Source: Elusimicrobiota bacterium (lineage in GTDB: Bacteria; Elusimicrobiota; Elusimicrobia; FEN-1173; JAKLIF01). From it: 55,280 bases of DNA. The notes beneath the pieces were generated by a model. That model was given only the letters and a program-made list of their open reading frames with translations. It searched no databases and was not told the DNA's origin. Location: positions 1 through 55,280 of the forward strand of contig JAKLIF010000012.1 in NCBI GenBank assembly GCA_022709755.1, given 5' to 3'. The position numbers and the translations under genes are program-made. Positions 16,244 to 23,341 of the stretch are shown in pieces (the first letter of the stretch is position 1; every line of letters begins with the position of its first letter).

Positions 16244-16753
16244 TCAGAACCCGAGTTTTCTTTTCAGGCGGCCCCAGAATGAAAAGGATTTCTCGGCGTA
16301 TTTCTTCCGCAACTGCGTCTCTTTTTCCGCTTTCCTCTTGGTGACCAGTTGTTCGAGACGTTGGGCCAGATCCTGGTTGTTCTCGACGAGTTTGTGGAAG
16401 TCGGTCGAAAAAAGGAGGAAGGCGTCGGTGTCTTGGGTGGCGACGACGGTGGCGCTCCGAGGCTCGAAGGTCACCAGGGACATCTCCCCCAGATAGTTCC
16501 CGGGCCCCAGCCGGGCGATCTCCTCTTTGCCGAACCCCATCCCCTTGGCGCGGATGGAGACTTCGCCGGCGTAGAGCAGGAACAGGAAGTCCCCCCGCTC
16601 CCCTTCGCGGACGATGGTGTCCCCTTTTTTGAAATGTTTCTTGGAAAGGTGTTCGACGAGGGTTTCGATTTCCCCGATGGAACAGAGTGAGAGGAACTCG
16701 ATTTTTTTAAGAGCGGTGTATAACCAGCTTAGTTCTTCCGACGAGATGGCCAT
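16244..16753 (-). CDS. Cyclic nucleotide-binding domain protein
   Basis: This 169-residue protein is mostly one cyclic nucleotide-binding beta-roll. The phosphate-binding cassette reads YLGEMSLVTFEPRSATVVA, with the conserved GE and R-S-A. A helical C-terminal region (KLVENNQDLAQRLEQLVTKR and a basic tail) follows, with no helix-turn-helix or enzyme domain, so it is not a CRP-type regulator. The ATG lies only seven bases after the CCA of the upstream tRNA-Pro, with no ribosome site between. If RNA processing frees the tRNA 3' end, this message would be almost leaderless. Confidence 0.85.
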   Translation of the reverse strand: MAISSEELSWLYTALKKIEFLSLCSIGEIETLVEHLSKKHFKKGDTIVREGERGDFLFLLYAGEVSIRAKGMGFGKEEIARLGPGNYLGEMSLVTFEPRSATVVATQDTDAFLLFSTDFHKLVENNQDLAQRLEQLVTKRKAEKETQLRKKYAEKSFSFWGRLKRKLGF

Positions 16754-16760
16754 AAAAGGT

Positions 16761-16835
16761 TGGTCGGGGCGGTGGGAATTGAACCCACGACCTCTCGCAC
16801 CCCAAGCGAGTGCGCTACCACTACGCTACGCCCCG
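16761..16835 (-). tRNA. tRNA-Pro(GGG)
   Basis: The minus-strand cloverleaf has acceptor CGGGGCG/CGCCCCG, D stem GCGT/GCGC, anticodon arm CTCGC-TTGGGGT-GCGAG with anticodon GGG, T arm GTGGG-TTCAATT-CCCAC, discriminator A and an encoded CCA. It lies 16 bases after the MerR-type gene and seven bases before the cyclic-nucleotide-binding gene, all on one strand. A second proline tRNA (CGG, without encoded CCA) ends the same unit. Confidence 0.97.
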
Positions 16836-16851
16836 ATCAAAATCCATATCC

Positions 16852-17223
16852 TCATTTTTGAGAAAAATCGTTCGATTTCAGGAGTTTCATCATGTCCAGG
16901 ACGTCCTTCTTCACTTCGTTCAGCAGGACCGTCGTGTCGCGCGAAGCGTTTTCCTCCGACGAGGCGCGGCTCCTCTGGCGGAAATACTTCTTGGCTCCTT
17001 GAATGGTCAATCCCTTGTCATAGAGCAATACTTTGATCTGAGAGACCAGATCGATGTCCTTGCGGGAATAGCGGCGTTGCCCCGATTCCCGCCGGCTGGG
17101 TTTGATCAGCCCCACCTTCGATTCCCAGTATCGGAGGACGTACGGTTTGACGCCCGTCAGCTGACTGACGTGACGGATCGAAAAATACTCCTTTTCCGAT
17201 AACTCGGCCAAATTCAGCGTCAT
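16852..17223 (-). CDS. MerR-family transcriptional regulator
   Basis: The N-terminal ~70 residues form a MerR-type winged helix (YFSIRHVSQLTGVKPYVLRYWE, then GQRRYSRKDIDLV). A short C-terminal helix suits dimerisation, and no metal- or drug-binding domain is present. The length of 123 residues is that of small MerR proteins encoded next to HU/IHF genes in many bacteria. An in-frame TTG 18 bases upstream exists, but the ATG at 17223 is preferred because a consensus promoter ends just before it. No ribosome site is visible. It heads the unit with tRNA-Pro(GGG). Confidence 0.88.
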   Translation of the reverse strand: MTLNLAELSEKEYFSIRHVSQLTGVKPYVLRYWESKVGLIKPSRRESGQRRYSRKDIDLVSQIKVLLYDKGLTIQGAKKYFRQRSRASSEENASRDTTVLLNEVKKDVLDMMKLLKSNDFSQK

Positions 17224-17230
17224 TGCGGGA

Positions 17231-17260
17231 TATTCAAACAAAAACCCGTATCGAAGTCAA
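17231..17260 (-). promoter_or_regulatory. Promoter for the merR-tRNA-Pro unit
   Basis: TTGACT (17255-17260) and TGAATA (17231-17236) are 18 bases apart on the minus strand. The predicted start near 17224 sits immediately before the ATG at 17223, which suggests a leaderless message. Confidence 0.6.
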
Positions 17261-17293
17261 CGGGACGCCCCGTTTTCCGTCGAGGATCGGCGG

Positions 17294-17554
17294 TCAGCTC
17301 AGGAACTCCTTGGCCATTTTGAATTTGATCTGTCTTCGGACGGGGATGACCACCGGTTCTCCCGTGCGGGGGTTGCGGGCCTTCTTGCTTTTCCGGGTGA
17401 CGGCCCTGAAACTCCCGAAACCCTGGACGACGACCTTGTCCCCCCCTTGGAGGGCTTTCCTCATGGCGTCGAACAGGCGGTTCACCGCCGCTTTGGCCTC
17501 GGTCTGGGTGCAGACGACCTTCGAGACGGCGTCGATCAGATGGATCTTGTTCAT
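17294..17554 (-). CDS. HU/IHF-family DNA-binding protein
   Basis: This 86-residue nucleoid protein bends and packages DNA as a dimer. The N-terminal helices (LIDAVSKVVCTQTEAKAAVNRLFD) are followed by the beta-arm consensus GFGSFRAVTRKSKKARNPRTG, which contains the tip proline and basic residues that touch DNA. It starts 12 bases after gpsA ends, so it is the last gene of the long lipid/GTPase unit. Length is slightly below the common 90 residues, with no missing part. Confidence 0.94.
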   Translation of the reverse strand: MNKIHLIDAVSKVVCTQTEAKAAVNRLFDAMRKALQGGDKVVVQGFGSFRAVTRKSKKARNPRTGEPVVIPVRRQIKFKMAKEFLS

Positions 17555-17566
17555 GGGTGAGTTCCT

Positions 17567-18610
17567 TTATTGTGGAGTCTGGATCTTGGAGATGATCTTT
17601 TCAAAATGCATCATTTCCGGTTTCACCGGCCTCATCAGGAGGTCGTGGAGGGAGTCCTTCGCCGATTTTCCCTCGTAGAGACATCGATGGATCTCGTTGA
17701 CGATCGGAAGTTCGAGTCTCATCTTCATCGACAGGTCGTAGACGCTCTGGGTGGTGCGGACGCCTTCGGCCACCATGGTCATCTCGGCGAGGGCCTGCGC
17801 CAGGGTCTTTCCCTGTCCGATCTTCTCTCCCAGGAGGCGGTTGCGGGAATGCCGGGATCCGCAGGTGACGATGAGGTCCCCCAGTCCGGACAAGCCGAAG
17901 AAGGTGACGACGTTGGCTCCCATGGAGATGCCCAGTCGGGCCATCTCGTAGAGGGCCCGGGTCATGAGGGCCGCTTTGGTGTTGTCTCCCAGGCCGAGCC
18001 CGTCGCAGGCGCCCGTGGCGATGGCATAGATGTTTTTCAGAGCCCCCCCCAGTTCAACGCCGAGGAAATCGGGGTGGGTGTAGACGCGGAAGTGATCGGT
18101 CGAAAAATCCGATTGAACCCGTTCCGCCAGCGCGGTCGGTCCCGCGGTGACCACGGCGGTCGGGGTATTGAGGATGACTTCTTCGGCGTGGGACGGTCCC
18201 GACAGGACGGCCACCCGTCCGTGGAGCGCGGGGATCTCGTCCTCGATGACTTCCGACATCCGCTTCAAGGTGGCATTCTCGATCCCCTTGGTGACGCTCA
18301 CCACGTCGAAGGAGGGAGACGTCCCGAGAGACTTCTTCACAAGTCCGAAAGTGGCCCGCACGAATTCCGAGGGTGTCGCGCTGACGACGAGCGCTTTCCC
18401 CTGAAGGGCCTCGTCGATCCGGGAGGTGACGCGCACGCCGGAATGGAGTTTGAGTTGGGGGAGGATCGCCAACATCCGTGTCTTCTCCAGCTTTTCGGCG
18501 GCGGCCGGATAGAATTCCCAGAGGGAGACGTCATGCCCCTTCTGAGCCAGAAGGTGGGCCAAGGCCGATCCCCATGAGCCGGCGCCCAACACGCATATTT
18601 TCTCAGTCAT
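17567..18610 (-). CDS. gpsA: NAD(P)-dependent glycerol-3-phosphate dehydrogenase
   Basis: GpsA reduces dihydroxyacetone phosphate to sn-glycerol 3-phosphate, the backbone for phospholipids. The 347 residues open with the dinucleotide fold VLGAGSWGSALAHLLAQKGHDV. The C-terminal catalytic domain shows GGALKNIYAIATGACDGLGLGDNTKAAL, containing the catalytic Lys, and SGLGDLIVTC. It overlaps plsY by eight bases, so substrate production and first acylation are translated together. A full-length, ordinary member. Confidence 0.96.
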   Translation of the reverse strand: MTEKICVLGAGSWGSALAHLLAQKGHDVSLWEFYPAAAEKLEKTRMLAILPQLKLHSGVRVTSRIDEALQGKALVVSATPSEFVRATFGLVKKSLGTSPSFDVVSVTKGIENATLKRMSEVIEDEIPALHGRVAVLSGPSHAEEVILNTPTAVVTAGPTALAERVQSDFSTDHFRVYTHPDFLGVELGGALKNIYAIATGACDGLGLGDNTKAALMTRALYEMARLGISMGANVVTFFGLSGLGDLIVTCGSRHSRNRLLGEKIGQGKTLAQALAEMTMVAEGVRTTQSVYDLSMKMRLELPIVNEIHRCLYEGKSAKDSLHDLLMRPVKPEMMHFEKIISKIQTPQ

Positions 18611-19247
18611 GTTTTTTGTCGGAACCGGTGGTCAGAGCCAGTTCCTCTCCTTTGATCAGTCGTTTGATGTTCGGAATATGTTTAAGGATGATGAGGACGG
18701 CCAGGGCGGTGGCCATGGCGGCTTTGAGGGGGTGTCCGCTCCCCTCGGAAAAGAGGAACCCGCCGCACTGCATCCAGGCGGTCAGCGGGAGGAGGATGGA
18801 ACCCGTGAGGGATCCCACGGACACGTGGCGCGTGGCGGCGAAGGCGACGGCGAACCCGGCGATGGCGATCGCGGCCGGGATCGGCAGGAGCGTGACGAAG
18901 ACCCCGGCGGAGGTCGCGACCCCTTTCCCCCCCTTGAAGCGCAGGAACGGCGTCCACGTGTGTCCCACGACGGCGCAACATCCGGCCATGACCTTCAGGA
19001 CGTCGGACCCTCCGAAGAGGACCTGGACCAGCCAGACGGCGACGATCCCCTTGGCGATGTCGATGGCCAGGGTGATGAGCCCCGGGCCTTTCCCGACGAC
19101 CCGGAACACGTTGGTGGCCCCGGGGTTTCCGGAACCGTGTTCGCGGATGTCGATGCCGCGCCACCATCGTCCCATCAGGTAGCCGGTCGGGAACGAGCCG
19201 ATCAGATAGGATCCACCTAAAGCGCCGAGATAAGAGAGGGGTGTCAT
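18603..19247 (-). CDS. plsY: Acyl-phosphate:glycerol-3-phosphate acyltransferase
   Basis: PlsY transfers an acyl chain from acyl-phosphate to glycerol 3-phosphate in the inner membrane. The 214 residues have about five membrane helices. The three family motifs are visible: SYLIGSFPTGYLMGR near the start, GSGNPGATNVFRV, and the phosphate-binding loop RFKGGKGVATSAGV with the later E residue region. It overlaps der upstream by four bases and gpsA downstream by eight. Confidence 0.95.
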   Translation of the reverse strand: MTPLSYLGALGGSYLIGSFPTGYLMGRWWRGIDIREHGSGNPGATNVFRVVGKGPGLITLAIDIAKGIVAVWLVQVLFGGSDVLKVMAGCCAVVGHTWTPFLRFKGGKGVATSAGVFVTLLPIPAAIAIAGFAVAFAATRHVSVGSLTGSILLPLTAWMQCGGFLFSEGSGHPLKAAMATALAVLIILKHIPNIKRLIKGEELALTTGSDKKHD

Positions 19248-20578
19248 GGATGTTTATATTGAAACAAAATCGGAGCGCCGAAGGCTTGGAATTTTTTTCG
19301 GAACATGTTCTCCAAGTGGCGTTGATAGGAGAAATGGGGCGGTTCCGAGAGCGTCGAGGCCAGGTGGATGATGACGGGGGCGGACCGCACTTGTCGGACT
19401 CCGCGGAATTCCATCTTCTTCCCGTGCAGGGAATAGGGCCTGTTCTGAAGTTCGTTCCAGAAGAAATTCTCCAGGTCTTCCTGATGGAAGCGCCGCTGGT
19501 GTTGGGTCTGGGCGTTCCAGAGGCTGGAGAGGAGTTCCGTCATGTGCTGTCCGGTCAATGCCGAGATGAAGAGCATGGGGGCCCAAGTCAGGAACGGCAT
19601 GACGACCTGGAAGTTCGATTCGAAATTCTGGATCGTCTCCGATGGGTTCTTCACCAGGTCCCATTTGTTCACGGCCACCACGCACGCTCGGTTCTCCTCG
19701 TGGATGTCCCTGGCCACGGCGACGTCCCCGTCGAGGAGCCCCTCCTTGGCATCCAGCAGGAGGAGGGCGACGTCGGATTCGTTCAGGGCCTTGTGGGCCA
19801 TGATGCGCGAGAGACTCTCCAATCCCTGGACCTTGGGCGCTTTCTTCCTGAACCCCGCCGTGTCCTTGATCAGGAACACCTTTCCATCCCAGTTCAGGCG
19901 CGTGTCGATGGTGTCGCGCGTGGTCCCCGGGATATCGGAGACGATGGACCTGTCCAGTCCGATGAGGCGGTTGAAGAGCGACGATTTCCCGACGTTGGGG
20001 CGACCGACGATGGTGATCTGTGCGTCGACCTTGGGCCTGTCGGGTTCCCCGTCCGCCGGTTCCGGCGTTTCCCGGTCCCAAAGGGACTCGACGAGATGGT
20101 CGAGGAGCGTGTGGATGTTGCGCCCGTGTCCGGCCGAGATGGGGATGACGTCCTTGAACCCGAGCTGATAGAAATCGGAGATCTGGGTGTCTTTTTTCTT
20201 GTCATCGATCTTGTTGACCACGATCGTCACGTGCGAGTTCGTCCGCCGGAGCCAGCGGGAAAGGGATTGTTCCATCGACGTGATGCCCTCGAGCCCGTCG
20301 ACGACCCAGAGGACGTGGTGGGCTTTGGGGATCCAGGAGTCCAGCTGCTTGCGCACGGCTCCCCGGATGCCGTCGGTGTCGGGCATGTATCCGCCGGTGT
20401 CGATGAGCTGGAACGAACGTTTCCCCCAATAGACGGTGCCGTCGATCCAGTCGCGGGTCGTCTCGGGGATCTCGGACATCATGGAGCGGCGTTTCTGGCA
20501 GAGCCGGTTGAAGAGGGTGGACTTGCCGACGTTGGGTCGTCCCAGAAGAACCACGGTCGGGCGATCGGATGTCGTCAT
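19244..20578 (-). CDS. der: Ribosome-associated double GTPase Der (EngA)
   Basis: Der is needed for maturation of the large ribosomal subunit. The 444 residues hold two tandem GTPase domains: the first with GRPNVGKSTLFN near 12-23 and DTGGY, the second with GRPNVGKSSLFN near 190 and DTAGF. A C-terminal KH-like domain follows. NKWD and NKID mark the G4 motifs. It starts five bases after pgsA ends and overlaps plsY by four bases. Family length and motifs are complete. Confidence 0.97.
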   Translation of the reverse strand: MTTSDRPTVVLLGRPNVGKSTLFNRLCQKRRSMMSEIPETTRDWIDGTVYWGKRSFQLIDTGGYMPDTDGIRGAVRKQLDSWIPKAHHVLWVVDGLEGITSMEQSLSRWLRRTNSHVTIVVNKIDDKKKDTQISDFYQLGFKDVIPISAGHGRNIHTLLDHLVESLWDRETPEPADGEPDRPKVDAQITIVGRPNVGKSSLFNRLIGLDRSIVSDIPGTTRDTIDTRLNWDGKVFLIKDTAGFRKKAPKVQGLESLSRIMAHKALNESDVALLLLDAKEGLLDGDVAVARDIHEENRACVVAVNKWDLVKNPSETIQNFESNFQVVMPFLTWAPMLFISALTGQHMTELLSSLWNAQTQHQRRFHQEDLENFFWNELQNRPYSLHGKKMEFRGVRQVRSAPVIIHLASTLSEPPHFSYQRHLENMFRKKFQAFGAPILFQYKHP

Positions 20579-20582
20579 GGTC

Positions 20583-21104
20583 TCAGTGGAGCGTGTTGAG
20601 CTTTTTGGCGCCGAAGAGGATGTAGTCGACCGTCGACGCGGCCGTCAGGAGGAGCATCAGGATCAGGCTCGCCTTGTAGAGAGGGGCGAGGAGAGGCATC
20701 AGCACGCTGAGAATGGTTATCATCTGGACGAAGGTCGTGATCTTGCCGAGCCAACGGGGTTTGATCTCGGAATTCTTGGTCAGGATGAAGATGATGCTCC
20801 AGCCCAGGAAGATGAAGAGATCCCGGGAGAAAACGACCACGAACGCCCACATCGGGAGGAGGTTCAGGTGGGCCAGGGTGATATAGGAAGAGACCAGGAG
20901 GAGTTTGTCGGCCAGCGGGTCCAGAAACGTTCCCAGGACGGTCTTTTCCTTTTTCCACCGCGCCGCCAGGCCGTCGAGGATGTCCGTCAGCGCCGACACG
21001 ATGAAGATGATGACCGGCCAGACCGGCGCCTGGAGCAGGAGTCCGATGACGAAGACCGGAATCAGCAGAATACGGACGATGGTGATCTTATTGGCCAGTG
21101 TCAT
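20583..21104 (-). CDS. pgsA: CDP-diacylglycerol-glycerol-3-phosphate 3-phosphatidyltransferase
   Basis: PgsA makes phosphatidylglycerol phosphate, the precursor of phosphatidylglycerol and cardiolipin. The 173-residue membrane protein has the CDP-alcohol phosphotransferase signature D-G-x2-A-R-x8-G-x3-D-x3-D, read as DGLAARWKKEKTVLGTFLD followed by PLAD. Four to five membrane helices are evident. Its start lies inside the last 17 bases of hflX. The next genes der and plsY keep the lipid theme. A different CDP-alcohol head group cannot be excluded, but the similarity is strongest to PgsA. Confidence 0.9.
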   Translation of the reverse strand: MTLANKITIVRILLIPVFVIGLLLQAPVWPVIIFIVSALTDILDGLAARWKKEKTVLGTFLDPLADKLLLVSSYITLAHLNLLPMWAFVVVFSRDLFIFLGWSIIFILTKNSEIKPRWLGKITTFVQMITILSVLMPLLAPLYKASLILMLLLTAASTVDYILFGAKKLNTLH

Positions 21105-22347
21105 GTTGGGAGATCTTCTTCTCTATTTGTCCCCAGTTTTTCGGGTCGATCAGGATGCGGAGCCGGAGCCCACGGGCCAGCGTCCTTTTGGATAGAACCT
21201 GTCCTGTCTCGTAGACGTGGGCCAGAACATCATGACGATTATAGGGAAGATAGAAGTCTTTGACAAGGAGACGTTCCCTCAGGAGCGATTCGACGCGGTC
21301 GAGCAGGGCGGGCAATCCCTCTTTGGACTGAGAGGAGATCATCATTCCCCCTTCCCGCCGGAGGGCGTTCTGCTGGGTCTTGGTCAAGAGGTCGCATTTC
21401 GAGAATACCTTCAACCGGGGGAGGCGGTCCGCCTGAAGTTCCTTGAGGACGTCGTTGACGACCGTCATGGTTTGGGTCCATTGGGGATGGGTCGGGTCCA
21501 CGAGGTGGATCAAGAGGTCGGCGTCGGCCACCTCTTCGAGCGTGGCGTGGAAGGCGGCGACGAGTTGGTGCGGCAGTTTTTGGATGAAACCGACCGTGTC
21601 CACGAACAAGGTGGTGCGTCCGCCGGGGAGGATGACCCTCCGGGCGGTCGGGTCCAGGGTGGCGAAGAGTTTGTCGTCGGCGTAGACGGGACGACCTTTC
21701 GTGAGGGCGTTGAGGAGAGTGGACTTCCCGACGTTGGTGTAGCCGATGAGGGCGATCATCGGGAGCGGGACGCGCTGACGGTGTTGTCGTTGGAGTTGCC
21801 GGTGGAGGCGGATGTTGGCGATGTCCCGCCGGATGCGGGCGATCCGGTCCCGGATGTGCCTCTGATCCACCTCGAGTTTCCGTTCGCCGGGCCCGCGGGT
21901 GCCGATGCCTCCGACCTGTTGTTCGAAACGTCCGAACCGTTCGGTGATCCGCGGGAGGAGATAACTGAGTTGGGCCAACTCCACCTGGAGTTTCCCTTCT
22001 TTGGTATGGGCTCTCCGGGCGAAGATGTCGAGAATGAGGCGGGTGCGGTCCAGGATCTTGGCCTGGATTTTTTCCTGGAGGTTCTTCTGTTGGGCGGGAG
22101 TCAGTTCGTTGTCGAAGACGATGGTTTGCAGTTTCTCCTGGCGGACGAGCCGCGCCAGCTCCTCGACTTTGCCGTGTCCGATGAGGGTGCCGGGGTCCCG
22201 CTCGTCGCGCTGTTGGATGAGGGACGAGATCGCTCGCCCCCCGGCTGTTTCCAACAACTGGGTCAGTTCGTCAAGGGAGGACTGGATTTCCCGGAGGGAT
22301 CCCCCCTTCAATCCGAATCCGACGACGGCGGCGCGTTCCAGGCCCAT
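21088..22347 (-). CDS. hflX: GTPase HflX
   Basis: HflX is a ribosome-associated GTPase that splits stalled or heat-damaged ribosomes. The 419 residues show the N-terminal HflX domain (STLIGHGKVEEL-like GHGKVEELARLV, VFDNELTPAQQ), a coiled linker rich in Arg and Gln, and a GTPase domain with GYTNVGKSTLLN and DTVGFI. The C-terminal part is short. It lies between miaA (four-base gap) and pgsA. The miaA-hflX order is common in bacteria, although hfq, often between them, is absent here. Confidence 0.94.
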   Translation of the reverse strand: MGLERAAVVGFGLKGGSLREIQSSLDELTQLLETAGGRAISSLIQQRDERDPGTLIGHGKVEELARLVRQEKLQTIVFDNELTPAQQKNLQEKIQAKILDRTRLILDIFARRAHTKEGKLQVELAQLSYLLPRITERFGRFEQQVGGIGTRGPGERKLEVDQRHIRDRIARIRRDIANIRLHRQLQRQHRQRVPLPMIALIGYTNVGKSTLLNALTKGRPVYADDKLFATLDPTARRVILPGGRTTLFVDTVGFIQKLPHQLVAAFHATLEEVADADLLIHLVDPTHPQWTQTMTVVNDVLKELQADRLPRLKVFSKCDLLTKTQQNALRREGGMMISSQSKEGLPALLDRVESLLRERLLVKDFYLPYNRHDVLAHVYETGQVLSKRTLARGLRLRILIDPKNWGQIEKKISQHDTGQ

Positions 22348-22351
22348 GTCC

Positions 22352-23341
22352 TTATCGTCGAGCCTTGATGAGTGAGAGGATTCGGTCCGCGCAGGAAGGG
22401 GCGTCGAACGGCGGGATCATGTCCAGCCATTGGATCCTCTGTTCCGCTCGGAACCAGGTCATCTGGCGTTTGGCGAAAAGCCGGGTTTGATGGAAAAGGG
22501 TCTTCTCAAGGGTTCCCTTGTCGATCCGTCCGTCGAGGAATTCGATGACGGCCGGGTAGCCGAGGGCCTGGAAACAGGGGGCCGTGGCGGGGACCTTCCG
22601 GTGGAGCAGGTCGCGCGTTTCGTCGATCAGGCCGTCCCTCATCATGCCGGCGCAGCGCTCCGCCAGCATCTTTTCATAGGAGGTCTTATCCCATCGGAGT
22701 CCGACGAAGCGGACCGGGAACGGGGCCGGAGTCGTCTTCTCCCTCTGCCACCACGAGATCGGGCGTCCGGTCAGATGGTGGACCTCGAGCGCGCGGACGA
22801 CGCGCTGGATGTTGTTCGGCGGGATGCTCCGGGCGGCTTCCGGATCGATGCGGGCCAACTCGTCATGCAGCGCTTGCCGGCCCTGTCGCTCGGCGCGCCG
22901 AAGAATGTCGTCCCGGAAGGAGGTGTCCCTTTCCGGCAAGGGGGCCAGTCCGTCGACCAGGGCTTTGATGTAGAGACCCGTTCCGCCGACGATCACGGGA
23001 TAGGGCCTGCCCGCGTTCAGGAGTTGTTGGATGGTCTGGGTCGCTTGGCGGGAGAAGAGTCCGGCGTTGTATGTTTCGTGGGGTTCCAGGATGTCGGTCA
23101 GATGGACGGGGATTCCGTCGACCAGATAGCATCGTTTCAAAGGGTGATCTGGGACGGCCGTCCATCTCCCGTGAGGTTTGGCCGTGCCGACCGCCAGATG
23201 TCGATAGACCTGCCGTGAATCGGCCGAGAGGATGTCGGTCCCGAGTCGCCGTGCGAGTTCGAGCGCGACGGCGGTCTTGCCGGATCCCGTCGGGCCGACC
23301 AGGATGGGAAGGACGTTGAGGGAAACGGTCGTGTTCTTCAA
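22352..23341 (-). CDS. miaA: tRNA dimethylallyltransferase MiaA
   Basis: MiaA adds a dimethylallyl group to A37 of tRNAs that read codons starting with U. The 329 residues include the P-loop GPTGSGKTAVALELARRL near 17-34, the substrate loop SADSRQVYRHL, and GGTGLYIKAL. It overlaps the mutL stop by four bases (ATGA) and precedes hflX. MiaB, which acts on MiaA's product, is encoded about 6 kb away on the same strand. Confidence 0.96.
   Translation of the reverse strand: MKNTTVSLNVLPILVGPTGSGKTAVALELARRLGTDILSADSRQVYRHLAVGTAKPHGRWTAVPDHPLKRCYLVDGIPVHLTDILEPHETYNAGLFSRQATQTIQQLLNAGRPYPVIVGGTGLYIKALVDGLAPLPERDTSFRDDILRRAERQGRQALHDELARIDPEAARSIPPNNIQRVVRALEVHHLTGRPISWWQREKTTPAPFPVRFVGLRWDKTSYEKMLAERCAGMMRDGLIDETRDLLHRKVPATAPCFQALGYPAVIEFLDGRIDKGTLEKTLFHQTRLFAKRQMTWFRAEQRIQWLDMIPPFDAPSCADRILSLIKARR

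Noticed and set aside
14946-16496. Plus-strand frame opposite the GT28 gene
   Set aside because: Antisense shadow; composition and residue pattern (many Gly, Asp, Arg, Phe) are those of reversed coding DNA.
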